64,000 nt of DNA, taken from contig CM021318.1 of NCBI GenBank assembly GCA_010645155.1, positions 222,557 to 286,556 on the forward strand, in the 5' to 3' direction. Position numbers and translations under genes: made by a program. This document shows positions 44,001 to 54,592 of the stretch, one piece after another. Source of the stretch: Tigriopus japonicus (taxonomy: Eukaryota > Arthropoda > Copepoda > Harpacticoida > Harpacticidae). How positions within the stretch are numbered: position 1 is the stretch's first letter; each line of letters begins with the position of its first letter. Under the pieces are notes generated by a model. That model was given only the letters and a program-made list of their open reading frames with translations, was not told where the DNA came from and searched no databases.

Positions 44001-45285
44001 CCCTCTCAGGGTCGCTCAGTCGTTGTAGTTTGAGAAATTCTAGATGTCCATGATTGGGCCCAAGGATTTATAAAAAAAATTCTAACTGATTTGGAACCCA
44101 AGAATAGAGTTTCTTTGGAAAAAACGGTGTCTTTCCTTTTTTTCGTAATGCATCGACTTAATCTTGATCACCGTGCAGTCCAGTAAATTCTAGATGTTCG
44201 CGTTTGATTACTCTTATATTGCTAGGAATTGAATACTTACATGTGCAACAGACACCATAGCCTTGGGCACATGATCCTCCAGAGTTACCTCCACGACTAC
44301 TACATTCCTCATTGGTGTAACACGTTCCATTTTTGCCCGCATTTCCGACACAGGGGTCATTGGGGAATCTAAAAAGAAGGATATATATTTTCCCCATAAA
44401 GTAATGCAAACATGTCAAATTATTTTTTCAACCTTTAAACTAAAGATTTTATTAATCAAAATAATCTTGCAGGATTCATATGAGACAAGTCAAAGAAAGA
44501 TGAATTTAAGGCTCGGATAAATATTCAGTTTTGCTGCGGAGCAGAATCCCAAACCTTTCACAACGTAGTGCTTGTTGTTGGCTGATCGTCAGCTGACCCT
44601 ACTCCTTGGAACGTCTGGAATTTCTGCTCCACAGAAAAACTGAATATGTCTCCGAGCCTTAAGATGATCAATTGATCGGTGGATAAGTGTGGTAAGACGA
44701 ATTCAGCTAAGAATGCCTGGGGCCAAATGGCTAGGGATGTGTCGAAGATCAGACTCGCCCTGCAACAAACTTGATAAAGATTCTTGAGATTTCCCCAGAT
44801 TTGTTCAGTTTTGTCTATTAACAACCTGAGATTAAGCATGGACTATCTATGGATTAAGCCACCAAAGAAATATTACCTCATCAAGCAAAGTTGAAACTTT
44901 TGAACACCAGAACCTAAGAACTGGCCAACCTCTAGCCATTTGACCCCAAGTTTCCCTAGCTGAATTCGTCAGACTACACTAATCCATTACTCATGAATCT
45001 ACCGAAAATCTTATGGTGATCAGTTTTCACATTTTGGAAAGCATGGTGAAACAAAGTAAAGAAATGGTTGAACATGTTGTAATGTGTACTTACGTGATGA
45101 TTTGAAATAATGATACTAAAAATGACGTATGAAAGATCGGAAACATAAAGTACAAGTAAAACAAACTAAGTTCGCTTACAGAGACGTTTGTTTCGTTGAG
45201 ACTCGATTTCTTGGCAAAGTCCAAGTTTGGAAGTGCTAAAAAGTGATAGAAACCAAAGTATCTCAACCAACACTCGAAAACCCAT
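35928..45285 (-). CDS. Secreted CUB-domain protein (10 exons, one 22-nt micro-exon)
   Basis: Exons: 45180-45285, 45094-45115, 44241-44368, 43782-43897, 43526-43727, 37759-37856, 37552-37697, 36333-36423, 36103-36271, 35928-36040. All GT-AG, phases agree, 396 residues. The signal peptide is MGFRVLVEILWFLSLFSTSK. An N-terminal cysteine-rich segment (FPNDPCVG, NGTCYTNEECSSRGG, GYGVCC) is followed by two CUB-like regions: one with NCTYFES, LRLDFDMFVITG, CLTDLF, ICGTNSGEHMYVD, and a second ending HPFNLRFTSDQFD and a GFRLLYSQ strand. CUB modules mediate extracellular protein or carbohydrate binding, so this is probably a secreted binding protein with no enzymatic residues seen. It is paralogous to the divergently transcribed gene at 47688. 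The 22-nt exon 2 encodes the equivalent of SLFNIVQF in the sister gene. Intron 5 (5.7 kb) is swollen by several transposons. Confidence 0.88.
37978..38069. repeat. TTTA microsatellite (LINE tail)
   Basis: About 23 tetranucleotide repeats. It is the expanded tail of the adjoining minus-strand LINE fragment. Confidence 0.9.
37978..38535 (-). mobile_element. LINE 3' end with TAAA tail, minus strand
   Basis: The reverse complement matches the LINE remnant at 45985-46606 (coding end, then GGGAATCCCATTCCTTGTAG). A block of about 175 bp (equivalent to 46135-46310) is deleted. The 3' end passes through a G/C run into a long TAAA microsatellite tail (37978-38069, read as TTTA on the plus strand), which is how many CR1/Jockey-like LINEs end. 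It lies in intron 5 of the CUB gene. Confidence 0.8.
38536..40489. other. Part of intron 5 of the minus-strand CUB gene
   Basis: AT-rich sequence without a recognised gene or an element with clear ends. Confidence 0.4.
40490..41020 (+). mobile_element. tRNA-derived SINE, family A, split by another SINE
   Basis: The head GTGGCGTCGTGGTTAGCGCA (A-box-like) and CCAGGTTCTATTCTCC (degenerate B-box, 40549-40564) resembles a tRNA. The body (CAGACGGAGAATCATTCTGA, then AGATTGCCTATCGG, GATGGCTGGCTTCGCTGGCC) ends in an A-rich tail near 41020. The body is interrupted at about 40628-40912 by a family B element; the uninterrupted order is seen at 14590-14790. Confidence 0.75.
40628..40912 (+). mobile_element. 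tRNA-derived SINE-like repeat, family B, nested in SINE A
   Basis: Contains an A-box-like stretch near 40750 and a B-box GTTCGATTCTC (40791-40801). The flanks CCGAACAC and CCGAACAT look like a target duplication. Other copies: 51757-52018 (minus) and 63870-64000 (minus, cut by the window edge). Shared blocks include GCGGTCTGCCTGCTTAGCTA and ATAGAGATATCTCAATTTTG. Confidence 0.75.
41060..41705 (+). mobile_element. LINE remnant, endonuclease-end/linker region
   Basis: Broken plus-strand frames give ATRAESVLDLVFS, HVAPCSLSDQNN and KFKFKEEHWPLIVETLEELD, typical of the end of the APE-type endonuclease and the linker before the reverse transcriptase in CR1/Jockey-like LINEs. Stops and shifts make it dead. 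Confidence 0.65.
41961..43474 (-). mobile_element. Degenerate Tc1/mariner element with transposase remnant
   Basis: The ends CAGGGTGGACCATAATTTCT and the mirrored right end (AGAACTTATGGTCTCCTCTG) are flanked by TA at 41959-41960 and 43475-43476; 1514 bp overall. Minus-strand pieces of the transposase remain: GRPRSDRTKQLFKVI (helix-turn-helix linker), a region matching the second catalytic stretch near 42830-42880, and LWPPSSPDLNPLDYSIW (42455-42525), the signature around the third catalytic aspartate. Shifts and stops break it. It lies in intron 5 of the minus-strand CUB gene, next to exon 5. Confidence 0.85.
44511..44658. mobile_element. TTAA-flanked MITE (piggyBac-like target)
   Basis: TTAA at 44507-44510 and 44659-44662 flanks mirror-image ends (GGCTCGGATAAATATTCAGT and its counterpart ending CCGAGCC). 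The arms are about 45 bp, with the GCGGAGCAGAA core. TTAA duplications are typical of piggyBac-type transposition; no transposase is present here. Confidence 0.78.
44675..44998. mobile_element. Foldback/MITE-like element, GAATTCAG family
   Basis: The left end (AGTGTGGTAAGACGAATTCA) is mirrored on the right (GCTGAATTCGTCAGACTACA). It lies in intron 2 of the minus-strand CUB gene. A 37-nt open segment inside could pass as an exon but a better micro-exon exists at 45094-45115. Confidence 0.65.
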
Positions 45286-45904
45286 GCTGAGTGAGTGCTC
45301 TCGGACTTCCAGTGACAAAGACAGTTGAAATTGGACTAAACTCGAGCTCGTCTAAAATGGTGAAAACAGCAACCATTTTTGTGTGATGAAGAAAAAATTC
45401 TCAGGTAGAGATTAAAGTGGAAATGAAATATGGCCAAAGCGCGAAAGGTCTTTAACATTTATCACTATTTGGACACGAAACAAAACCGCTTGTCTAGCAC
45501 TGTCCCATACCCAGTCATAAAAGTGATAAACGATAATTAATGGCCAAGTCTCTCCCAAACATAAGTCATGAACGTGATTTCAATTCGCGAAGTGGAACGC
45601 CTTCCATGGTGTTGGTTTGTGAAATGGATTTTGTTGTGCAATAATGATCTCGTCAACTAGAACAAATAGTGATCCATCACTTTTGATACATTGGTCCAAA
45701 GTTCGTTTTGAAATTGCTTTTACGTGCTATCTTTGCTTTAGAGAATGGAGGCCCTTTTGAAGCGGACCTTCTATTTTTAATATTAGATGCATGAATTTGA
45801 CACAATTTCCGATGAATACTATTGAAAGATGATATTATGAACCCCAGTATACGTCACATATTTTCGATAAACGTGTGCCACAAATGTGAAGTTTTGTACT
45901 TCGA
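45286..45904. other. Divergent intergenic region, left part
   Basis: Presumed promoter side of the minus-strand CUB gene. No gene recognised. Confidence 0.4.
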
Positions 45905-46606
45905 ATTTTGTCTAACCGTTTTGGACGGAGGAATTTACACAGAAACCCACTTCTTCAAAATTTCCAGTTTTTCGAAACACAGCTTGTTCAACCGCATCTT
46001 GAATATGCTTCCCCCATTTGGGCTCCAATGAGTTCGGCAGGTTTGCAAAAGGTCGAGCAGGTCCAAAGATATTTCACCAGGAACATCACAGGAATGAGAG
46101 AGCTCTTGTATTGGGAGAGGCTCAAGAAGTTAGGGGTGTATAGTATAGTACTCAGAGAAGGTATGAAAGGAATCTGATACTGTATGTTTTCAAGAGCATT
46201 CATGGGCTCTGTCCTAACCCAGGATTTGAGATCAGTTGTAGCGATCGTAGAGGTTTTACGTGCGCTCTGAGAGCACCTCCAAATCCCAAGGAATCGAGGC
46301 TAGTTCGAACAATGAAGTCCTCCTCTCTTCTTTATCGGGCTCCTTCATTGTTCAATTTGTTACCCATTAGTCTTCGTTGGGAATATGTAGGAGCTGATCC
46401 TCTAACAGCATTTAAGGCAGGATTGGACAAATTTTTAAAGACTATTCCTGGCCAACCCACTCTTCAAAGGTTGTACAGATCTGCCATCAGTGCCTCGTTG
46501 GTGGACCATCCTATGAATGTTAATCTTATGCAGTAACTTTAATGATAAACACTCTTTCTAGGGAATCCCATTCCTTGTAGCGGTTTTAAAAATCCGCTTT
46601 CTTTTG
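45905..46606 (+). mobile_element. LINE remnant: C-terminal end of reverse transcriptase ORF and 3' end
   Basis: Plus-strand frames give QPHLEYASPIWAPMSSAGLQ, VEQVQRYFTRNITGM and LLYRAPSLFNLLPISLRWEY, the thumb/C-terminal signature of CR1/Jockey-like LINE proteins. There is at least one frameshift near 46180. The 3' end GGGAATCCCATTCCTTGTAG is shared with the minus-strand copy at 38 kb and the SINE at 50.7 kb. It is 5'-truncated, as is usual for LINEs. Confidence 0.82.
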
Positions 46607-47687
46607 AGGCCAGAAGAATACGCATCTTTTGTCTTTCTCTAGACGAAGAAAACCAAAAAGATTAAATTCTTGAAAATCATATTTTCAATTTCAAGGGAGA
46701 AATACGGAGGGTTTTTTGATCAAGACAGAACAAAGTAAACGTCAACGACACCATTTCGAGTTTCGTAAGCAAAATGATGATGTTTTAGGACAGTGTGATG
46801 GCTACTGTGCAATGTGGCTAGCTTGAAAGCTAAAACCCAGATAATTGGCACCCTGTGAGCGTTTGGCTAATTTATGGCTCTCTCTGGTGCCAAGTTTCTC
46901 ATATTGTATTTACTTACGTGTTCAATGGATATTACCTCGGTCCATAAAACTCCCTGATGTACTTGGAAGTTATAAATTTTCTCGCAATGTGCAAGAAAAG
47001 TAAATCCCACAATTGGAAGCAACCCATCACTCATATATATTTGCCAAATGGGTCTATTAAGTCAAGTTTTTTGTCTTCTCACAACCTTTACTATTGAAGA
47101 CTAGGTGAAACTATGGACGAGGTGGGTCAGAGTTTTTTTCACAACTTGTATGAATGATTCCGTATTTGATTTTTTACAAAAGCAGAATATGCAATGTCCT
47201 TCGACAACATCAACTGAAGATTTAATATTTGGTCGCTTTTTCTAAAATGTTAAGGTTTTCGATTAATTTATCATCGTTAAAACAGAAGTTCTCAGAATTT
47301 ATCTTTTAAGGAGCGAAAACGTAGGTTGAAACAAAAAAAGACATACAGATTTTCTGAATAATGTAACATTTTTTGAATGTTACATTATTAGCACAATGCG
47401 ACAAAGTTTTGGCCAAATATGACATGGTACCAAATTGTTGTTGCAATCTCTGCAAATCCTGAAAACTAAAGACCAAAAAATGAACAGTATTTTGAGTTTA
47501 ATTTTTGAACTCCTAGTCCATTTTCAAAGAAGTCCATGATATTCGTACAAAATTGTGCTTTCTTGTCGTGCAGCAATCGGCATTTTTCTGCGACAGGTGC
47601 CGCTTGCCGAATGGATTCTTTCTCAAATTCGAATCACTTTGTCTCCGGCATTTGAGACGAGCAGTGTTATATCTCCAAGAAACAACC
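46607..47687. other. Divergent intergenic region, right part
   Basis: Presumed promoter side of the plus-strand CUB gene. A perfect small hairpin (TAATGTAACATT and mirror, 47368-47396) is present. No gene recognised. Confidence 0.4.
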
Positions 47688-50600
47688 ATGGGTAAAGAAA
47701 TTGGTTATTTCCACTACTGTCTTTTACTTCTAGCTGTTTATTCTGCAACAGCGCAAGAAAACAAGACTGCCACACGTGAAGCTAAAGGTATTGTACATTG
47801 TTCCATAGAAATAACGGTAAATTCAACACATTCAGTATTTTTTGCGACAATAGTTGATCAATGGTGGTGTGAACTAGCCCAAAAGTTTCATAGAAAGTAT
47901 GTGCTAAACACAATAGAATCAGGAAAAAACTTGTCCAGTTTTCTGTGAACCAATGCAAAATTTGGATTTGTCTAATCCGGATTTGTTGTTTTGCTAAATT
48001 CAGCCTTGTGGTCTAATGGTCAAAAGGCTAGAGGTGGGTCAATTCTCAGGCGTTGATATTCAAAAGTTTGAATTTTGTGACATTAGGGGAAAAAGTTCTT
48101 TTTGTGGCTTGATCTCAGATCTCATAATAATAAAATAAAATGTTAACGAAGCTCGGGAATTTTAAGCAATGTTTATCAAGTTTTTGGAGGGCAAGTCTTA
48201 GGTCTAACACATCCCTAGCCTTTTGGCCCCAAGAATCCTTTGGCGAGTTCGTCCTACCACACTAGAATCAACGCTTAATTTTGGCCCCAAAGAGTCAAGT
48301 TTAGGAGGTAGCTGTCAGCCACACGGCTAAGGAAGGTGCTACACATATTATCTTTGTCTATTATATTATTAGAGACATTTTTAGACATAAATTGTAAAAA
48401 ATCACGAGATTAAGCCACCGTTGTTTGCTAGGAAATAAATTGTGAACTTACAAACAACAACAGGATTTGAACTTTTCATTCATCTTTTACGGTAATGTCT
48501 GCAACAAACTTTGTTCATAGGTGGCTCAAACTGAGTTATTAACGACATTGAAGAATGTTTTTCAACTTGACTTGGGGGGATTTAAATCATGGCTGATCTG
48601 ATCTAGAGGGCTAACAGAGAAATGCTATTCCAGTTAGGTCAGTGGAGATTTGTTTTGAACACACTTCATCAATCTGGCATTTAGGGTGTGAAGTGACTTG
48701 ATCAGTCATGCTTTTGTTCAAGCAAAGCAGTACCACTGACTCCTTACAATCACATATTCCGGTTTTGAATCATGTAACTAAATGTGTCCAATGTCAAATC
48801 CCATTGCACACACAGTGGAGGCTAAGTGACTCGCAAATGATTTCAGACTACCAATTCTCTGTTAGCCCTCTAATCTGATCGACATGTGCTTCCCTCACAT
48901 TTAACTTCAACTAGACATTTTTTCCCTTTTAGTTTTTAGCCTCTTTAATATTGTTCAGTTCAAGAATGACGGTTGTCGAAGCTCTAGCACATTCTCCAGG
49001 TAATTTGAGTGACAAGAAAGGCGCCCTCGTGTGTTTTATTGCAAAGTTGTTTTCAAACTTTGATTGTTCTTACCCTGATTCTTGATTAATGTACATTATT
49101 TTGTAGTGGTAACACTGGATCTTCTCGACGAAATGGAACTTGCTTCACAAGTTCGGAATGCACTGCGAAAGGAGGTTCTCCAGCCGGGAACTGTGCATCT
49201 GGGTAAGTTTTATTTTTTGTTTCAGTTTTTAACGTTTTTGTTCCTACTTGTTTCTCTTGCAGATTCGGGATTTGTTGCATATTTTTGGTGTCCAATTCTG
49301 GCGATACCATCACGCAGAATTGTACCTATTTGAGAAATCCCAATTTCCCCAACACTCTGACCGACACAAGTAGCCTAAGTTACACAGTCCGCAAATGCGA
49401 TTCCAGTTAGTTCATTTTTGAACTAATAACAGATTTCCAATATGCATATTTGGTCTTTTCTTTTATGCAGGGGTTTGCATGCTTCGTCTTGATTTTGAAT
49501 CCTTCACCTTGTTGGGAACAGGGAATAGAATAGAAGATGACGGAGCTGGAGAGGCTGGTGGCAGATGTCTCGACGAGTTTACAGCCACGGTATCCATCCA
49601 CATATCAAATTCCATTTTATTCAAACGTTCTTCAAAGTGAGAAAAGATAATAATAATTGTGTCTACTTTTTAGTCAAATAGTGGTTACCGAGCACCAATC
49701 ATTTGTGGTCAGAATACGGGACAACATAGTGAGTATTGGTATCAATGCAAATTATCTCTATTTTAAAACCACGCCGATAGAGGGGGTACAACATGGGTTG
49801 CCTCTTAAGTTGAAAGGTTTATATGATTTGTTTTGATCAGAGATGGGAGTTGAACTTGGAGTGTTAGCATTTTTTGGCTCACACGTTATATGTCACTTAA
49901 ATTTCGAATAGTCAGGTTGTGTGATTTTTTAGACGCAAAAACAAACAAACAAATGAACAAGTGCCAAAAGGCCAATCAATGGCAGGCTAAAAATTGAGAT
50001 AGATTGCAAAGACAGGTTTTGAGGTGATATTGGACCCAAAAAATCAGACCAAAGCCAAAGATAAAACCAGGGTTGGTCTTTGAAAGACTTTTTTTGAGTT
50101 TTTCCGAATGGCTTTGGATTTTGTAGAATTTTTCCAAAATTGGGCCTTTTTCCTAAATTTATCATTAGTTGAAGTTTTTGATTATATCACTTCATAAAAT
50201 CTTTAAACAAATTTGGAATGGTAAAAAACTGACAAGAATGGATTTAAAACGACCAAAGAAAGAAACATAGATAAAAACACTTAAATGTTGACAAAAAGGT
50301 ACATAAAGGTACTGTATGTATACGGGGTAAAATATCAAATTCGATTCGAAATATGAGGTTGAAAAGACGGAACAAATGGACAAAAACACATTGTTCAAGT
50401 GATCTGAATCTGAAACACATCGCCTTTTTTACTTATCTATGTCATCACTTAGAAATATTGCACTATCAAAGATATCTTTCAAAAGAAGCCAGAGTGGCCA
50501 CGCGTACTAGCGCGTTCCTGAAAGTGCCAAGTTTAGGTAATTCCCCAGACGGCGTAGGTTCGAATCCTGTTGGGGGTCGGATTGAAGCTGTTGGGAGAAA

Positions 50601-53600
50601 TCCTTTTAAGGAAGCCAGAGTGGCCACGCGAACTAATGCGTTCTAATAAGAGCCGAGTATAAGTGCTTCCCCAGACGGCGTAGGTTCGATTCCTGTTGGG
50701 GATCGGATTGAAGCTGTCGGGAGAAATCCTTATTTACAGGGAATCGCATTCCTTGTAGCGGTGGGAAAAAATCCGCAAAAAAAATAATCATAAATATCTT
50801 GCTCAGTTAGTGTCAAAAATGGCCAACCAATGAAAAGCATTATGCAAAAATGATTTGCTTTGAATTTTGTTTACAGAATATAACACCATCAGTGCTCAGT
50901 GTTAAAACACGTACTATAATAGCGATTTTTGGCAATTTTCCCACGTTCATTCTGACTGGAAAAATCATCTGAGGGCCTCATTAGCCAGATGAGTCTGTTT
51001 TTGCATTCTTCTGCAGTTCAAAAACCGTTTAATCCTGTATATCTGACAATGGATATCTCTTTTAATCTTTTCAAACTGAAACTTAGAATCAAGACAATGT
51101 GATCAGTATGGAATCCAGATTTATGCTGAAGTATTTTAGTGTACGTGGATATGGGTTGTTTGGCCTCGGACACGGCCACATTGGACTTCAACTTTGACGC
51201 CCAAACATCAGCCAGGATGTGGGAGATAAAAGTGACTCAAATCCTTTGTAACACAGCTGGACAGTGAGGCTCAACTAATTGTTGCAAAATGTTGTAAGAA
51301 ATGTAGCCTTTCAAAATCTTTCTTTTAGTCCAACAGCTTCGGGATGCCTGCAATATCATGTTGGGTTAACAGGAAGATTGACCACTTTCAACTTCATCCC
51401 CACCAATGACAATCATCTGCGAAATCAAGAGTACATCTATCACATTTGGTCACTATCAAAGACAATTTTAAGTTTTAAAACCTTGATTCTTCCTTTTTAG
51501 ATATTCCATTTGCATCCGTCAAGAGTCCGGAATGTGTTGTATTCAGTACTTCCAATGTGAAGACGCCGATTCTTTTACTTTAGACCAGAAAAATGATGCC
51601 AAGGGTTATGTTGATAATATGTGCTCCAAAGACTATGTAGGGATTGAAGGTAAGCTTGCCGGTACAACTCATACACTGTATTCAGAGATAGAGTGTAAGG
51701 AATCTTAAGAGAAAGCGAAAGTTTCAGCCGAAAGAAGGTTTAATCGAAACCAAAAACCAGCTCCAGACTTCTCAGTTCTAGCTAAGTAGGCAGACGACGG
51801 CGACAGTTGTTTGATCCGTGACCTCTAGATGACTCAGGCTGTATTTTCTGGATTGACTGAGAATCAAACTTCAAAAAGGATATTTGCGTTACAAACAAGT
51901 TAGCGCAAACTGTGACGTTCCTTATAAAACCATCATTTTTAACAATGTTGTTAGGTAATCCCTCATAGAGGGCGGTTTTGGCGACGTCAAAATTGAGATA
52001 TCTCTATTTTATTTTTACATAATCGAAACCTAAACAGAAAGCAGCTGATTAAAACTTATAACATCGATCATGCAAAAAAGTTGGTCAGTTTTTTAATTCC
52101 AAAAATTTCCGAGTTTCAGAGTTTTTTGGACCAAAAAACTTTGACTTTGTTGTCAAACTCCATTCTTCATAGGTAGGCATAACCAAAACCGAAACTGAAA
52201 CCGAAATTTCGTCCAAAAGATCTTTTGGTCCCTCACTAATTGTCTCCAGATTCGACAAACGTAATTCATAGCTAAGACCGAAATATCCAAATGCAAAATT
52301 GATTGGTCATCTAATTGGAGTTAATTTGGTATTGTTCAGTCCCAGCTCCGAACCACCCTAAAAGTAGGAATATGGGTGGGTGGACTTAGCATTAGTTGAT
52401 TGAGCAAGGATTCATAAGAAAAAATTAAAGGTTATTAAAAAAATCAAGGGTTTCGTATGCTCTTAAAAACTCGTTTCATCTGCTTGGGCTAGTATTGAAG
52501 AAAGGTTAAATGACAATGCATTTTTGTGTGGTCAGCTTGTTGAAATCAAAACAAGAAAAACTGTTCACAGTTTATTGCTGATCACCTCAAAATTTTTATC
52601 ACCTCTGCACATGCACATGCCACAGAGATAGACTAGCAATTTTTCCAACTTGTCTGGCTGAATTTTGAGCCAACCCAGCTAAAAATTGAAGCCAATCAAG
52701 GGTATTATAGCCCGGCTTATTTAAAGATTTTTCTAATTTTAGCCTATTTATTGTTGGAAGCAAAACATTCAAGCGAGATTTGCTGAAATTCAAATACCAG
52801 GACCTGAAGTATTATTGCGTGGGCTTACTTTACTGTGTGCGGTCCCAAAAATGTAAATGGAGACCATGGCTGTAAGGATTATTTGTACTCTAATTGCTAA
52901 TTTGGCCTTTTTGACTCAATTTGTTTTTACTGTTTTGATCATCAGTTCATCACAATCTGTTTCCAAACGAATAATTCAGGTGTAATCCTGATCCTTTGTT
53001 TTGCTTTTACTTTAGGGGGAGCAAGTTCATTATGTGGAGGATCATCCAATGTGGCAACTCGTACTAGGTTTTGTGGAACAAACCTAAACACTTTTGATGA
53101 AGCAGAAATTGCCACACCCATTTGTGGTAAGTACGCTAGCCAAAAGTAAACCGTGAAAACGGCAAACTTGAATGACCGAGTTAAATTCCCACAAGTGGTT
53201 AGATGTTGTTGTTTGTATTAGACATGTATTATTTGTTGTTAGTTCAATTTGGGCCACTGCCCACATGTGGGCCCGAGGGTGGTCACTGGTGTGCCAAGGT
53301 GCTATGGGAAAAGTCCAAAATAGTGGGACCATCAGCCATCAATAGTACTGTCCTCGTTGGCACAAAACTCTTTGATCGTTAATTTGTGGGCCCCTGGACC
53401 CACCAACGTCGGTTTGGTGGGCCCTTGATAGCACGTAGTCAAATTGGTGGGCACCTCAAAGTGGTTGCCGACCCCTAGCCCTGGTATAGAGTATCTGCTC
53501 CATAGCAAAAAAAATTCCGTGCAAAGGCACCATCGTCAGGTAGCCTGTCGCCAGGGTGACCATTATGTATTAGTATGATGAATTTGGCAAGGTCAAGTAC

Positions 53601-53995
53601 TTTTCTTTGAGAATCCTGGGTATACGTATTTCTGATTCTGGCTTGAATACTTGACTCAATTCGGACGTTTAGGTCGGTTCGTTTGCTGGTGCTTTTTGTC
53701 AAAATTCGTACTCATCCGTGCATTCCATCTTGTGTGTAACTTGCAGAATTTTACACTAAATGTGGAGAAATCGTAGTAAAACGTTGTCAAGGCAAGCAAA
53801 CTAACGAAGCTACCTATTTTATAGATTGTAACAAACCGTTCCGAGTGGATATTTTTACCGATGATACGGCTGATGATCCGGCAAAGGCATCAAGAGGTCA
53901 GCTCAAATTAAAGAAATTCGCAAAAAATAGTCATAACACTTCCAAAGACTCTCATTTCAGGTGTTTGTTTGGAATACCTTCAAATTCCTTGTTAA
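47688..53995 (+). CDS. Secreted CUB-domain protein (12 exons)
   Basis: Exons: 47688-47787, 48933-48999, 49107-49202, 49263-49405, 49471-49589, 49674-49728, 51140-51263, 51329-51430, 51501-51649, 53016-53126, 53825-53896, 53961-53995. All GT-AG, phases agree, 390 residues. The start at 47688 gives a signal peptide (YCLLLLAVYSATAQ). A cysteine-rich N-terminal segment (NGTCFTSSECTAKGG, GFGICCIF) is followed by a CUB domain (NCTYLRNPNFPNT, LRLDFESFTLLGTG, ICGQNTGQHMYVDMG) and a second CUB-like region (GCLQYHVGLTGRLTTFNF, ICIRQESGMCCIQY) ending VCLEYLQIPC. It is probably an extracellular binding protein; no enzyme motif is seen. It is paralogous and divergently oriented to the gene at 35928-45285. 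An AATAAA lies at 54059-54064. Introns hold a hAT element, a SINE dimer and a SINE B copy. Confidence 0.9.
48001..48265 (+). repeat. tRNA-like repeat with GAATTCAG-family end
   Basis: Begins TTGTGGTCTAATGGTCAAAAGG (A-box-like) with GTTTGAATT further in, and ends ACACATCCCTAGCC...TTCGTCCTACCACACT, the same end sequence as 44675-44760 and 11270-11340. It could be a worn SINE. In intron 1 of the plus-strand CUB gene. Confidence 0.5.
48604..48872. mobile_element. hAT-type MITE
   Basis: Ends TAGAGGGCTAACAGAGAA and the exact mirror are flanked by perfect 8-bp duplications ATCTGATC (48596-48603 and 48873-48880). The 269 bp are non-coding. In intron 1 of the plus-strand CUB gene. Confidence 0.88.
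50485..50790 (+). mobile_element. Dimeric tRNA-derived SINE with LINE-like 3' end
   Basis: Two head-to-tail units of about 125 bp (50485-50610 and 50611-50733) each carry GAAGCCAGAGTGGCCACGCG, a CCCCAGACGGCGTAGG long variable-arm-like part and a B-box (GGTTCGAATCC at 50557, GGTTCGATTCC at 50683). They resemble a class II (Leu/Ser-like) tRNA, but the acceptor stem does not pair, so these are not working tRNA genes. The dimer runs straight into ACAGGGAATCGCATTCCTTG and TAGCGG-n-AAAATCCGC, the 3' end of the LINE at 46606 and 38080. It lies in intron 6 of the plus-strand CUB gene. Confidence 0.8.
51757..52018 (-). mobile_element. SINE-like repeat, family B, second copy
   Basis: The reverse complement of 40628-40912 over its whole length, with modest divergence, ending in the A/T-rich AAATAGAGATATCTCAATTT side. 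In intron 9 of the plus-strand CUB gene. Confidence 0.78.
53240..53485. mobile_element. hAT-type MITE relative, eroded left end
   Basis: Follows 20897-21145 base for base in many blocks (CACATGTGGGCCCGAGGGTG, GTCCAAAATAGTGGGACC, GATCGTTAATTTGTGGGCCC) and keeps the right end GTTGCCGACCCCT. The left terminal repeat is lost. It is followed by a worn piece of the TTAA-type MITE (TCTGCTCCATAGCAAAAAAA), as at 21150. In intron 10 of the plus-strand CUB gene. Confidence 0.75.
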
Positions 53996-54058
53996 TTGAT
54001 TTTGATGACCAAAACGACCAAATACATAAGTTTCTCTTTTTTATTAGTGCTGACAACC

Positions 54059-54064
54059 AATAAA
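54059..54064 (+). promoter_or_regulatory. Polyadenylation signal of the plus-strand CUB gene
   Basis: AATAAA about 65 bases after the stop codon at 53993-53995. Confidence 0.6.
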
Positions 54065-54359
54065 GAAATATCGAATCCGTACATCCTAAATTAAAGTTTA
54101 TCTAGGGCCCAGAAAAATGTTTTACCTTACCTTAGACCTTACTCCTTAAAACGTTAAGAATTTCTGCTCCACAAAAAAAAAAAATCCCGGGCCTTACTAG
54201 TAACCCATGGTTGCCAACATTTTCTTGTGTCAAAAGAGCCACTATGATAATTCTGTTTTTTTCCTAACATATTGATTGTTTTATTTGCACAATTCAGAGT
54301 CTAACTTTTTTCCTTTTTATTGGTGGGAAAAATTTGATTAATCAGGAACCACTGTATGT

Positions 54360-54492
54360 CAGGACGAATTTCAAAAATACACACTGGGTCCGATCATTGT
54401 ATTAAAATGTGAGGTTTTTGCAACAAATGTATTGTTCCGTTGAATTTTCATTGTACTAATCGGACCCAGTGTGTATTTTGAACGAAATCCTG
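54360..54492. mobile_element. Short foldback element
   Basis: CAGGACGAATTTCAAAAATA and ACACACTGGGTCCGAT on the left are mirrored at the right end (ATCGGACCCAGTGTGT, TTTGAACGAAATCCTG). Arms are about 50 bp with a loop of about 35 bp. Confidence 0.82.
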
Positions 54493-54592
54493 GCTTGAGC
54501 CATCCTTGGATTAATCTACATACGTTCGTAGTTAGTTAGGATCCCTCCTAACTAGGAGGATCGGGGTTTGGCGGGTGGCTCCATATCAAGTT

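Noticed and set aside
44877..44913. Alternative 37-nt exon 2 for the minus-strand CUB gene
   Set aside because: Phase fits, but it lies inside a foldback element and its translation has no match in the sister gene, whereas 45094-45115 matches.
50485..50735. Two tandem tRNA genes
   Set aside because: B-boxes are good but acceptor and anticodon stems do not pair; they are units of a SINE dimer.
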